16,508 nt of DNA from Actinomycetales bacterium (GTDB lineage: Bacteria > Actinomycetota > Actinomycetes > Actinomycetales > Dermabacteraceae), in assembly GCA_012799425.1 (NCBI GenBank), contig JAAZLF010000232.1:1-16508 (forward strand). The letters run 5' to 3'. Within the stretch, counting starts at the first letter, position 1. Every line of letters begins with the position of its first letter. A program made the translations under genes and the position numbers. Below are positions 1-7,757 of this stretch, in pieces. Under the pieces are notes generated by a model. It worked only from the letters and a program-made list of their open reading frames with translations. It did no database searches and was not told where the DNA came from.

Positions 1-2
1 CG

Positions 3-650
3 CTCGGCGTGAGCGTCTTCGTCACCCTCGTGGGCACGCTGCTCGCGCTGTTCGTGACGATCTGCATGGCCTACGCGCTCAGCCGCCCCGTGCTGGGCGG
101 GAAGTTCATGCTGATGGCGATCATCCTGACCCTGTTCTTCAGCCCGGGCCTGATCCCCATGTTCCTGATGATCAAGGAGCTGGGCCTGCTGAACTCGATC
201 TGGTCGCTGATCCTGCCGGGAGTGTTCGCGGGCTTCAACTTCATCGTGATGCGCTCCTTCTTCATGGGGATCCCCTCCGAGCTCACGGAGGCGGCCCGCA
301 TCGACGGTGCGAGCGACTTCCGCATCCTGCGCACGATCGTGCTGCCGCTGTCGAAGGCGGTCATCGCGGTGATCGGCCTCTTCTACGCGGTCGGGTTCTG
401 GAACTCGTTCTTCAACGCGATGCTCTACATCAACGACCAGTCCCTCTGGCCGATCCAGATGATCCTGCGCAGCTATGTCATCCAGGGCACCTCCCTCACC
501 GCCGACCAGCTCGGCGTGCAGCAGAGCCCGCCCCCGCAGTCGATCAAGATGGCCGTCGTCGTCGTGGCGCTGGCACCGATCGTGCTCGTCTACCCCTTCC
601 TCCAGAAGTACTTCTCCAAGGGCGTCATCACCGGCGCCATCAAGGGCTGA
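3..650 (+). CDS. Carbohydrate ABC transporter permease, LplC/YtcP type (5' end missing)
   Basis: The reading frame is open to the left edge, so this is the C-terminal 215 residues of a protein that normally has about 290-310. A GTG at position 9 lies inside the frame and is not the real start. Several hydrophobic membrane segments are visible. The permease EAA loop that contacts the ATPase reads ELTEAARIDGAS at about visible residues 93-104. The end, with a short polar tail after the last membrane helix, is typical of MalG-like inner-membrane permeases. The spacing and motifs resemble the LplC/YtcP subgroup, which pairs with long solute-binding proteins like the one encoded 54 bases downstream. 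A partner permease of the LplB type is expected upstream, outside the window. The substrate cannot be read from the sequence. The neighbouring beta-galactosidase genes suggest a glycan fragment, but that is inference. Confidence 0.93.
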   Translation, partial: LGVSVFVTLVGTLLALFVTICMAYALSRPVLGGKFMLMAIILTLFFSPGLIPMFLMIKELGLLNSIWSLILPGVFAGFNFIVMRSFFMGIPSELTEAARIDGASDFRILRTIVLPLSKAVIAVIGLFYAVGFWNSFFNAMLYINDQSLWPIQMILRSYVIQGTSLTADQLGVQQSPPPQSIKMAVVVVALAPIVLVYPFLQKYFSKGVITGAIKG

Positions 651-704
651 CCCATCCCCCATCCGGCTCCCCTCCCCGGGGCGCCCCCACGAAAGGAATC
701 CCGG

Positions 705-2348
705 ATGCGTTTCGAGATCCGTCGACGTGACCTCTTCGCCCTCAGCGGCGCCGCAGCCGTGGCCACCGGTGCCGCCGCCTGCAGCAGCGGAGGCGCGAGC
801 CAGAGCGGAGGCGACGCCGCCTCCGCCGATGCGGAGCTGCCCACCTACCAGCCGCTCGACAGTCTGTCCCCCGATCTGCCGGGCAACGAGGACGGCCTGC
901 ACAACACCTTCCTCAAGGCTCCCGAGGAGCTGATCGCCACCACCGACGCGGCGCCGATCACCTCCGGCGAGATCACCGCGCTGACGCAGACCTTCGCCAC
1001 GCCGCCCACGCCGATGGACAGCAACGGGATGTGGGGCCGGCTGAACGAGGCGCTCGGCGGCACGCTGAACCTGGACATCGCGATCGACTCCTACCCGGAG
1101 AAGTTCGCGACGATCCTCGCCTCCGGGGACCTGCCCGATCTGATGTGGGTGCCGCCGAACCAGGGCATCCCCAACATCGGCCCGATGCTGGAGTCCCAGT
1201 TCGTGGACCTCACCGAGTACCTCGCCGGCGACGCGGTGCTGGAGTACCCGAACCTCGCCGCGCTCACCCCGGGTTCCTGGCGCACCGCCGTGGTCAACGG
1301 GAAGATCTGGGGCGCACCGATCCCCTCCACACCCTTCGGTCAGGTGTACCTCGGCAACCCGTCGGTGTGGGCCGAGGTCGACGGGTTCCAGTCCAGCAGC
1401 GCCGAGGAGTTCCTGGACAAGTGCAAGGAGATCCTCATCCCCGGCAAGCGCTGGGCGCTCGAGCCCTTCCTGCCCAACGCCTTCCACATGTTCTCGCAGT
1501 GGTTCGGGGTGCCCAACCAGTACCGCGTGAACGAGGACCGCACCCTGACCGCGAACCACCAGATGGACGAGTACCTCGAGACCCTCGAGTACGCCCAGAA
1601 GGTGTTCGAGGCCGGAGCGTTCTACCCCGATCTCAACCATGCCGAGTCCGGCCAGGACTTCGCCAACGGCTCGATCGGCGCGCTCGTCTCCGTGGGCCCC
1701 CGAGGCGCGGCCGAGTACCGCAAGATCAATCCGGAGCTGATCGCGGACATCATGGTGCCGTTCTCAGCCATCGAAGGCCGCCGCCCCGTGTACAACATGG
1801 GCTACGGCACGGTGGGCTTCACCCCGTTCAAGAAAACGGACGACGAAGCCAAGATCCGCGAGCTGCTGGACCTGGTCAACTGGCTCTCCGCCCCCTTCGG
1901 CACCGTCGAGTTCATGCAGAAGAACTACGGCACCGAGGGCAAGGACTACGAGGTCAAGGACGGCAACTACGTCGCCATCGGCGATGCCGATGCCGAGGTG
2001 CCGGGCCTGGTCAGCGCACTGAACATCATGACCTCCGGCGAAGGTGTCATCTACAACCCGATCCCGAGCGACTCCGAGTACATCTACGGCAAGGAGCAGG
2101 AGCTGCTGGAGCTGATGATGCGCCGGCCCACCAACGGGCTGTACTCGGACACCAGCTCGGACAAGGGCACCGAGCTCTCCGCCCGTCTGAACGACGTCCG
2201 CAACGACGTCATCCAGGGCCGCAAGACCATCGACGACTTCACCGCTGCGGTGAAGCAGTGGGAGGAGGACGGCGGTCTGAAGATCCTCGAGGAGTTCGCC
2301 GAGGTGCTGCCGGCCGACGTGCCCGTCACGCCCAGCAGCACGCTGTGA
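705..2348 (+). CDS. Extracellular solute-binding lipoprotein of a sugar ABC transporter (LplA/YtcQ-like)
   Basis: The protein has 547 residues, the long form that accompanies LplB/LplC-type permeases. It starts with a twin-arginine-like leader (RRRDLF at residues 6-11), then a hydrophobic stretch and a lipobox ending at Cys26 (GAAAC), followed by a Ser/Gly-rich linker. It is therefore expected to be a lipoprotein on the outer face of the membrane that captures a carbohydrate and delivers it to the permease. The ATG at 705 is supported by a GAAAGGA ribosome site at 691-697. It follows the permease by 54 bases on the same strand, so the two are probably co-transcribed. Segments such as the one around residues 140-160 (DLPDLMWVPPNQG) match the ligand-cleft region of family 1 binding proteins. 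The sugar bound is unknown. Family assignment is secure, specificity is not. Confidence 0.93.
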   Translation: MRFEIRRRDLFALSGAAAVATGAAACSSGGASQSGGDAASADAELPTYQPLDSLSPDLPGNEDGLHNTFLKAPEELIATTDAAPITSGEITALTQTFATPPTPMDSNGMWGRLNEALGGTLNLDIAIDSYPEKFATILASGDLPDLMWVPPNQGIPNIGPMLESQFVDLTEYLAGDAVLEYPNLAALTPGSWRTAVVNGKIWGAPIPSTPFGQVYLGNPSVWAEVDGFQSSSAEEFLDKCKEILIPGKRWALEPFLPNAFHMFSQWFGVPNQYRVNEDRTLTANHQMDEYLETLEYAQKVFEAGAFYPDLNHAESGQDFANGSIGALVSVGPRGAAEYRKINPELIADIMVPFSAIEGRRPVYNMGYGTVGFTPFKKTDDEAKIRELLDLVNWLSAPFGTVEFMQKNYGTEGKDYEVKDGNYVAIGDADAEVPGLVSALNIMTSGEGVIYNPIPSDSEYIYGKEQELLELMMRRPTNGLYSDTSSDKGTELSARLNDVRNDVIQGRKTIDDFTAAVKQWEEDGGLKILEEFAEVLPADVPVTPSSTL

Positions 2349-2372
2349 GCTGACTGCTGCGCATGACGCGCT

Positions 2373-2404
2373 GCGGGCCCGGTCGGAGATCCGGCCGGGC
2401 CCGC
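2373..2404 (+). terminator. Strong GC-rich hairpin after the solute-binding protein gene
   Basis: A perfect 10-bp inverted repeat (GCGGGCCCGG at 2373-2382, CCGGGCCCGC at 2395-2404) extends inward by four more pairs, one of them U-G, to a 14-bp stem with an AGAT tetraloop. It lies 24 bases after the stop codon at 2348. No T-run follows, which is common for actinobacterial terminators. It sits between converging genes, so it could act in both directions. Confidence 0.72.
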
Positions 2405-2422
2405 TGTACGTCCGACGGAGGA

Positions 2423-2445
2423 CGGGGACAGGGCCCTGTGCCCCG
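2423..2445 (-). terminator. Hairpin downstream of the GH35 gene
   Basis: The sequence CGGGGACAGGGCCCTGTGCCCCG forms a stem of CGGGG/CCCCG and ACAG/CTGT with one bulged G and a GGCC loop. Read on the - strand it begins 8 bases after the GH35 stop codon at 2454, so it is a plausible terminator for that gene. There is no T-run. Together with the hairpin at 2373-2404 it would insulate the two converging units. Confidence 0.55.
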
Positions 2446-2453
2446 CCCTGTGA

Positions 2454-4325
2454 TCACCCGTCGGTGCGACCGAAGCGGTGCTCCTCGGCGAGCGCGAGCT
2501 GGGTGGGCCGCTTGTCCAGGTCCAGCAGCAGTACCTCGTTGCGACCCTCGTGCACCAGCGGTGCGGGGACGTAGAGGGTCAGCTGGGGCCCGATGTTCCA
2601 GTAGCGGCCCACGCAGAAGCCATTGACGTAGGCGACGCCGTGGCCGGCGCCGGAGACGTCGAGGAAGGTGTCCTGCGGGGCCGACGCGTCGAACGAGGCG
2701 CTGACCAGAACCGGCAGATCATCGCCGTCCCCGGCGCCCTCGAGCGCCGGTGCGCCCTCGACCAGCGCGGCGAGCTCCTCGCCCATCTCCTCGAGCGGCC
2801 AGGCATCCACCTCCCAGCCGTTGAGGAACCGGATCGTCTGCCAGACGCCCCCGAGGATGCCCTTGCGCTCCCCGAGCTTCGGGCCGAAGTTCACCCGGCC
2901 CAGGTTCTCCACCAGGATGTCCACGCGCACCGTGCGGTGGCCGCCGTTCGGCAGCAGGCGGTCCACGAACGGGGTGAGCTCGATCGTGGCCGGGTCGATC
3001 TCGCTCTCCTCGTTGCCGACCACTCCGGTGGCGCCGACGTTGACGCCGTCGACGTACACCCAGGCCCGGTCGTGCAGGTCATAGAGGCGCAGCGGCTGGA
3101 TGCGGGTCTCACCCTCGACCACCTCGGCCGCGATCTCGATCTCGCGGGACAACCTCAGCAGGCCGCGCTCGAGACCGATGTCCTCGAAGGCGGGAGGGGT
3201 GGGGTGCTCCGCGGCGGCGCGCGTGAAGCGCTCGGTGGCGCGCAGGGAGGCGACCTTCTCGATCGCCACCTCGCCGGCGGGGAGGGTGGTCGGCTGCGCC
3301 GCCAGGCCCAGCTGCTCGAGGTGCTCCTCATACGGGGGCAGCTCCGCGTGCTGGGCGATGACGTCGCGGAAGGCGCGGAACTTCTCGGTCAGGGCACCGT
3401 TCTCCGCGATCGGAGCGTCGTAGTCGTAGCTGGTGGTGGTGGGCTGGAGGAAGCCGAAATGGTTGGCACCGGCCTGCATGCCGAAGTTGGTCCCGCCGTG
3501 GGCCATGTAGAAGTTCACGCTCATGCCGTGCTCGAGCATGTCCTTCAGCTCGCCTGCCGCATCCCCGCCGGTGCGCTCGTGGTGCTCCTCGCCCCAGTGG
3601 TCGAACCAGCCGTTCCAGAACTCCATGCACATCTGCGGCTGGGCGGGCAGCTCCTGCTCGGTCATGGCGAGCACCTCGAGGGTGCGCGAGCCGAAGTTCA
3701 CGGTCGCCAGTGCGCCCTCGACGGTGCCGCCGGTCAGCCACATGCGGGCCGGGCCGTCGGAGGTCACCAGCAGCTCCTCGATGCCGCGCGCGATCAGACC
3801 GTCGCGCAGATGGGCGAGGTAGACCTTGTCGTCGCCGAAGCTACCGTACTCGTTCTCGACCTGCACCATCACCACGTTGCCGCCGCGGGTGGTCTGACGC
3901 TCGGCGATCACCGGGATCAGCTGGTCGAACCAGGCGTCCACGAGCTCGAGGTAGGGGGCGTTGCGGTTGCGCAGGCGCAGGTTCCGATCGGCGAGGATCC
4001 AGCCGGGGAAGCCGCCGTTCTCCCACTCCGCGCAGATGTACGGGCCCGGGCGCACGATGGCATCCAGCCCCTCTTCCGCCGCGATGTCGAGGAAACGGCC
4101 CAGGTCCGCGATCCCCTCGAAGGTGGTCGTCTCGCGAGCGGGCTGGTGCACGTTCCAGGCCACGTAGGTCTCCACCGTGTTGCAGCCCATCGCGACCAGG
4201 CGGCGCAGGCGGTCCCGCCACTGCTCGGGGTGGACGCGGAAGTAGTGGATCGCACCGGAGATCACCAGGTGCGGCTCCCCATCACGCAGGAAACCGTCGG
4301 GGGTGGGCTGGAGCAGGGCGGTCAT
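2454..4325 (-). CDS. Beta-galactosidase, glycoside hydrolase family 35
   Basis: This 623-residue enzyme hydrolyses terminal beta-galactose residues with retention of configuration. The N-terminal TIM barrel carries family hallmarks: SGAIHYFR near residue 23, GPYICAEWENGGFPGW near 94-109, and MAHGGTNFG. The acid/base is predicted to be Glu159 in VENEYG and the nucleophile Glu235 in MEFWNGWFDHWG. After about residue 370 comes a beta-rich region typical of the C-terminal jelly-roll domains of bacterial GH35 proteins, ending in a galactose-binding-like module (YVNGFCVGRYWN). There is no signal peptide, so it should act in the cytoplasm on imported oligosaccharides. The ATG at 4325 has an AGAGGA ribosome site at 4335-4340. 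It lies 67 bases after the GH42 gene, but an operator-like site in that gap suggests it can be controlled separately. Confidence 0.96.
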   Translation of the reverse strand: MTALLQPTPDGFLRDGEPHLVISGAIHYFRVHPEQWRDRLRRLVAMGCNTVETYVAWNVHQPARETTTFEGIADLGRFLDIAAEEGLDAIVRPGPYICAEWENGGFPGWILADRNLRLRNRNAPYLELVDAWFDQLIPVIAERQTTRGGNVVMVQVENEYGSFGDDKVYLAHLRDGLIARGIEELLVTSDGPARMWLTGGTVEGALATVNFGSRTLEVLAMTEQELPAQPQMCMEFWNGWFDHWGEEHHERTGGDAAGELKDMLEHGMSVNFYMAHGGTNFGMQAGANHFGFLQPTTTSYDYDAPIAENGALTEKFRAFRDVIAQHAELPPYEEHLEQLGLAAQPTTLPAGEVAIEKVASLRATERFTRAAAEHPTPPAFEDIGLERGLLRLSREIEIAAEVVEGETRIQPLRLYDLHDRAWVYVDGVNVGATGVVGNEESEIDPATIELTPFVDRLLPNGGHRTVRVDILVENLGRVNFGPKLGERKGILGGVWQTIRFLNGWEVDAWPLEEMGEELAALVEGAPALEGAGDGDDLPVLVSASFDASAPQDTFLDVSGAGHGVAYVNGFCVGRYWNIGPQLTLYVPAPLVHEGRNEVLLLDLDKRPTQLALAEEHRFGRTDG

Positions 4326-4341
4326 CGTTGAAGGTCCTCTC

Positions 4342-4359
4342 GGGTTAAACGTCTTACAC
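4342..4359 (-). promoter_or_regulatory. Candidate LacI-family operator upstream of the GH35 gene
   Basis: On the + strand the core reads GTTAAACGTCTTAC (4344-4357), an imperfect palindrome centred on a CG step at 4350-4351. It matches the GTnAAACGTTTnAC style of LacI/GalR-family sites in 4 of 6 symmetric pairs. It lies 19-32 bases upstream of the GH35 start codon, where a bound repressor would block transcription. On the - strand a TGTAAG stretch inside it could be a -10 element, but I see no convincing -35. The site differs from the palindrome upstream of the galactan operon. Confidence 0.45.
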
Positions 4360-4392
4360 CAGTGTGACAGGTGCCGCGAGCACCCGCCCCGC

Positions 4393-6408
4393 TCAGTTCT
4401 CGCGGATCACCGCGACGGCGCCGGCGGGGACGGTGTGGGCGCCGTCCGCCTCGGTGCCGCGCAGCAGCTCTTGTCCGCTGACCTGCACCACCTGGTCGCG
4501 GTCGGAATGGTTGAGCACGAACAGGTAGGTGGTGCCGTCCTCGGCCCAGCGGCGCACCGCCTCCACGTCGCGGTGCAGGCCCGGCACCGCGGGCTCCACT
4601 CCGGCGGCGCTCGCGATCTCCTCCACCAGCGTCTCGAGCCCGTCGGCCGCGGGACGGGCGGCGACGTACCAGGCGGCGCCGCCCTCCTCCCCCACCACGT
4701 GGCGGGTCACCGCGGGCCAGCCGTGCAGCGGCCCGTCGGCCCAGGTGCGCTTCGCCTCGGCGCCCTCGAGGTGGGTCTTCTCGCTCCACATGTCCGCGGC
4801 GGTGCCGTCGTCCAGGTGCAGGATCTCGTGCTCCTGCAGGGCGTAGAACTCCTCGGTGCGCACGCCGAGCAGGTCCCGGAACGCGCCCGGGTAGCCGCCG
4901 AGGTGGATGTGGTCGTTCTCGTCCACGATGCCGGAGAAGAAGGTGATGACCACCTGCGCGCCGGCACGGGCGGCCTCGGCCAGGCGCTCGGCCTCGGGCG
5001 CGCTCACGGTGTAGAGCGTCGGAGCGATCACCAGCTCGTAACCGGTCAGGTCGGTGCTGGTGGAGACGATGTCCACGCCGATGCCCAGATCCCACAGCGC
5101 GGTGTACCAGCGCAGCATCTCCTCGCTGTAGCGCAGCGCCTGGGTGGGGTGGGAGTCCAGCTCGCTGCCCCACCACGAGGGGTAGTCCATCACCAGCGCC
5201 ACGCGGTTGAGCACCCGGCTGCCGCGCACCTCGGCGAGGGATTCCAGCGCCCGGCCCAGCCCCACGGTGCCTCGCCACACGTCGGTGTCGCGCCCGCCGT
5301 GCGGGACCATCGCGGAGTGGAACTTCTCGGCCCCGGCCTTGGACTGGCGCCACTGGAAGAACATCACCCCGTCGGCCCCGCGGGCGACGTGCGAGAGGGA
5401 GTTGCGCAGCATCTCGCCGCGGCCCTTGGTGCGGTTGCGGGGCTGCCAGTTCACCGCCGAGGTGGAGTGCTCCATGATCAGCCACGGATCGCCGCCGGCG
5501 ACACCGCGGGAGAGGTCCGCGGCGAAGGCGAGCTCGATCTGGCCGCGGGGGTCGGCGGCGATCAGGTAGTGGTCGTTGGCGACCAGGTCGACGTCCTTCG
5601 ACCAGGAGAAGTAGTCCATCCACTTGGTGGCGGAGGAGAGCATGAAGTTGGTGGTCGCCGGGATGTGCGGGGTGACCTCGCGCAGCACGTCGCGCAGGGC
5701 CCGGTAGTGGGTGAGCAGCTCGTCGCTCGAGTAGCGGGCGAAGTCGAGCTGCTGGCTGGGGTTGGCGTAGGTGGGGGCGGCGCGTGGCGGGAGGATCTCC
5801 TCGAAGGAGTCGTAGCGCTGGGACCAGAAGGCGGTGCCCCACGCCTCGTTGAGCGCCTCGATGGTCTCGTAGCGGGCCTCGAGCCAGCGGCGGAACGCGG
5901 CGGCGGCGTGGTCGGAGTAGTCGTGCGGGACATGGCAGCCCAGCTCGTTGTCGACGTGCCAGAGCGCGAGCGCGGGGTGGTCGCCGTAGCGCTCGGCCAT
6001 CACGCGGGTCATCTTCGTCGCGTACTGCCGCAGCAGCGGTGCGGAGACGGCGTAGGCCTGGCGCCCGCCCTGGCTCAGCACGGTGCCGTCCTCGGTGACG
6101 GGGAGGATCTCGGGGTGGCGGCGGGTCAGCCACGGCGGCGGGGAGGCTGTCGCTGTCGCGAGGGCGACCTTGATGCCGGCGTCGGCGAGGTTGTCCATCA
6201 CCTCGTCGAGCCAGGCGAAGTCGTACTCGCCCTCGCGCGGCTCGAGCATCGCCCAGGAGAAGATCGCGACGCTGAGCAGGTTCACTCCTGCCTCGCGCAT
6301 GAGCTCGATGTCCTCGAGGCGCACCTCGCGGGGCCACTGCTCGGGGTTGTAGTCCCCGCCGTAGGCGATGCCCTCGACTCCGAGCGGCCAGGGTCGTGCA
6401 GCGGTCAT
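4393..6408 (-). CDS. Beta-galactosidase, glycoside hydrolase family 42
   Basis: This 671-residue enzyme matches the usual size of GH42 beta-galactosidases, which release galactose from beta-galactosides including galactan-derived oligosaccharides. Family motifs are GGDYNPEQW near residues 17-25, the acid/base Glu155 in WHVDNELG, and the nucleophile Glu313 in LIMEHSTSAVNWQ. The catalytic barrel is followed by the trimerisation-type alpha/beta domain and a short C-terminal beta domain ending in GAVAVIREN. There is no signal peptide, so it is cytoplasmic. I chose ATG at 6408 because GGAGGAG (6411-6417) lies just upstream. An in-frame GTG at 6465 would add 19 unconserved residues and sits inside a palindrome. 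GH42 enzymes are the usual intracellular partners of GH53 galactanases (as GanA in B. subtilis), so it probably finishes the work of the operon at 9331-15871. That link is inferred. Confidence 0.97.
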   Translation of the reverse strand: MTAARPWPLGVEGIAYGGDYNPEQWPREVRLEDIELMREAGVNLLSVAIFSWAMLEPREGEYDFAWLDEVMDNLADAGIKVALATATASPPPWLTRRHPEILPVTEDGTVLSQGGRQAYAVSAPLLRQYATKMTRVMAERYGDHPALALWHVDNELGCHVPHDYSDHAAAAFRRWLEARYETIEALNEAWGTAFWSQRYDSFEEILPPRAAPTYANPSQQLDFARYSSDELLTHYRALRDVLREVTPHIPATTNFMLSSATKWMDYFSWSKDVDLVANDHYLIAADPRGQIELAFAADLSRGVAGGDPWLIMEHSTSAVNWQPRNRTKGRGEMLRNSLSHVARGADGVMFFQWRQSKAGAEKFHSAMVPHGGRDTDVWRGTVGLGRALESLAEVRGSRVLNRVALVMDYPSWWGSELDSHPTQALRYSEEMLRWYTALWDLGIGVDIVSTSTDLTGYELVIAPTLYTVSAPEAERLAEAARAGAQVVITFFSGIVDENDHIHLGGYPGAFRDLLGVRTEEFYALQEHEILHLDDGTAADMWSEKTHLEGAEAKRTWADGPLHGWPAVTRHVVGEEGGAAWYVAARPAADGLETLVEEIASAAGVEPAVPGLHRDVEAVRRWAEDGTTYLFVLNHSDRDQVVQVSGQELLRGTEADGAHTVPAGAVAVIREN

Positions 6409-6457
6409 GTCTCCTCCATTGCGAGAACGATCCGGAAGTGCGTATGACCAGGGTAGG

Positions 6458-6473
6458 CGCCGCACGTGCGGCG
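6458..6473 (-). promoter_or_regulatory. 16-bp perfect palindrome between serpin and GH42 genes
   Basis: CGCCGCACGTGCGGCG is perfectly self-complementary. On the - strand it begins 17 bases after the stop codon of the upstream serpin gene and lies 50 bases before the GH42 start. It may be a short terminator hairpin for the serpin genes, or a dimer-binding operator with a CACGTG core for GH42. No T-run follows. The sequence alone does not decide between these roles. Confidence 0.4.
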
Positions 6474-6489
6474 GGGGGCGCGCAGTCCG

Positions 6490-7695
6490 TCAGCGAGTCA
6501 GGGAAGGGTCCCCGATCCATCCGGCCACCAGGGGCGTGCGGGTGGTGGTCTCGTAGGCGATCACCAGGAACGGCGCATCGAGCACGAGGCGGCGCTGCGG
6601 CGGGGCGGCCGCGGCGAGGCGGGTCATCAGCGCGGTCGCGGCGGCGGCCTCCATCCCGTGCTCGTCCACGGTGAGCACGGCCTTGTGCAGCACCTGAGAG
6701 ATGAACCAGTGCGCGCCCTCGGTGATCCCGGTGAAGTCGGCGCCGGGCCCGAAGGGTGCGGTCATGCCGAGCTGCCGCAGGGGTGTGCTGAGCTCCTCCT
6801 CGAAGGAGATGTCGAGCGCGGGGAGGGTGAGGTCGACGGGCTCGGGCGAGCGGTCGAACCCCTCGAGCACGGCATCGAGGCCGACGCCGGGCACGCCGCT
6901 CCGACCGGGCTCCACCGCGCACGCCGCCCAGGCGTCGAGCACGTCCTCGGGGCCGACGACGGGCTGGACCAGGGCGAGCGCGATCTCGCCGCCGGCGGTG
7001 GGCAGCGCGGTCGCGCGGCAGTGGGCGTCCTCGTACCAGCCGCGGGCGGTGCCGCTGAGCATCGTCACCTCGCGCTGCTGGCCGGGCGCGGTGGTGAAGG
7101 TGCCGGGGGCGCTGCTCAGCGGGGAGGGCCAGGCGGCCTTCACGTGCAGGGCGCTGACCAGCACGAGCCGTTCGCGGGCGGTGAGGGCGCCGGGCGGGAT
7201 CAGATCCTGGATCAGCTGGTCGGTGCGCTCCTCGACCCAGGCGTTGATCTCACGTCGGCCCGCCTCGCGGGTCTCGGCCTCGCGCACGTCGAGCCGCCCG
7301 AGCGCGGCGCCGAAGTCCTCCTCGAGCAGCGCCCGGTACTCGGGCAGCACCGTCACGCCCTGCTCCGCCCAGGCACCGCCGACGAGCGAGGCGCGGGCGG
7401 GCTCGGGGCCGCGTCCGGGCTCGCGGGCACGGGCCTCCTCGCCGACGGCCGCGAGCACCTCGCGCAGCTGCCTCGCGGTGCGGGCGAGCTGCTCCATGTC
7501 CCCGCCGAGCTCCTGCTCCATCTGCTGCCGCGTGGCACCGCGGGCGCCGAGTCCGGCCATGGTCAGCGCGACCTGCGCGGACAGCGGCGAGCAGACGGCG
7601 TTGGCGGGGCGGCGGTCGATGCTCGCGAGCAGGCGGGCGGTGAAGGCAGTGACCATCGCCCCATCCAATCCGTCGGCGGCCGACGGGGCAAGCAT
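6490..7695 (-). CDS. Serpin-family serine protease inhibitor without leader peptide
   Basis: The protein has 401 residues and carries the serpin fold throughout. Helix B is NAVCSPLSAQVALTMAGLGA-like (residues 32-51), strand s3A is LVLVSALHVKAAW (177-189), and the hinge is DEHGMEAAAATAL (344-356). The C-terminus ends in PFLVIAYE and GWIGDP. The small-residue hinge is that of inhibitory serpins. Counting from P17 (Glu345), the scissile bond falls near Ala361-Ala362 in a loop that reads MTRLAAAAPPQRR, so the expected target is an elastase-like or similar protease. The start is uncertain: ATG 7695 has no clear ribosome site, and Met14 (7656) is an alternative. No upstream in-frame start gives a signal peptide, unlike the adjacent paralogue, so the protein appears cytoplasmic. 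It follows that paralogue by 62 bases and is probably co-transcribed with it. Confidence 0.92.
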   Translation of the reverse strand: MLAPSAADGLDGAMVTAFTARLLASIDRRPANAVCSPLSAQVALTMAGLGARGATRQQMEQELGGDMEQLARTARQLREVLAAVGEEARAREPGRGPEPARASLVGGAWAEQGVTVLPEYRALLEEDFGAALGRLDVREAETREAGRREINAWVEERTDQLIQDLIPPGALTARERLVLVSALHVKAAWPSPLSSAPGTFTTAPGQQREVTMLSGTARGWYEDAHCRATALPTAGGEIALALVQPVVGPEDVLDAWAACAVEPGRSGVPGVGLDAVLEGFDRSPEPVDLTLPALDISFEEELSTPLRQLGMTAPFGPGADFTGITEGAHWFISQVLHKAVLTVDEHGMEAAAATALMTRLAAAAPPQRRLVLDAPFLVIAYETTTRTPLVAGWIGDPSLTR

Positions 7696-7757
7696 CCCGG
7701 CGCGCCGCGAGCGTCGGAGACGGCGGGCCGGTGCCGGGCGTGCGCTGGGCCGCGTGC

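Noticed and set aside
2478..4331. A 617-codon open frame on the + strand opposite the GH35 gene
   Set aside because: It is a high-GC antisense shadow. The - strand frame has clear GH35 motifs, while this one is low-complexity Gly/Val/Ala/His-rich sequence.
4370..4384. GGTGC/GCACC hairpin just after the GH42 stop as a terminator
   Set aside because: The stem has only 5 pairs and no T-run, too weak to call in this GC-rich background.
4303..6447. A 714-codon + strand frame opposite GH42
   Set aside because: Same antisense shadow effect. No recognisable domain, and the - strand encodes a complete GH42.
4322..6922. An 866-codon - strand frame across GH42 and part of the serpin gene
   Set aside because: It is out of frame with both real genes and rich in Arg/Pro/Ala, a typical shifted-frame product of GC-rich coding DNA.
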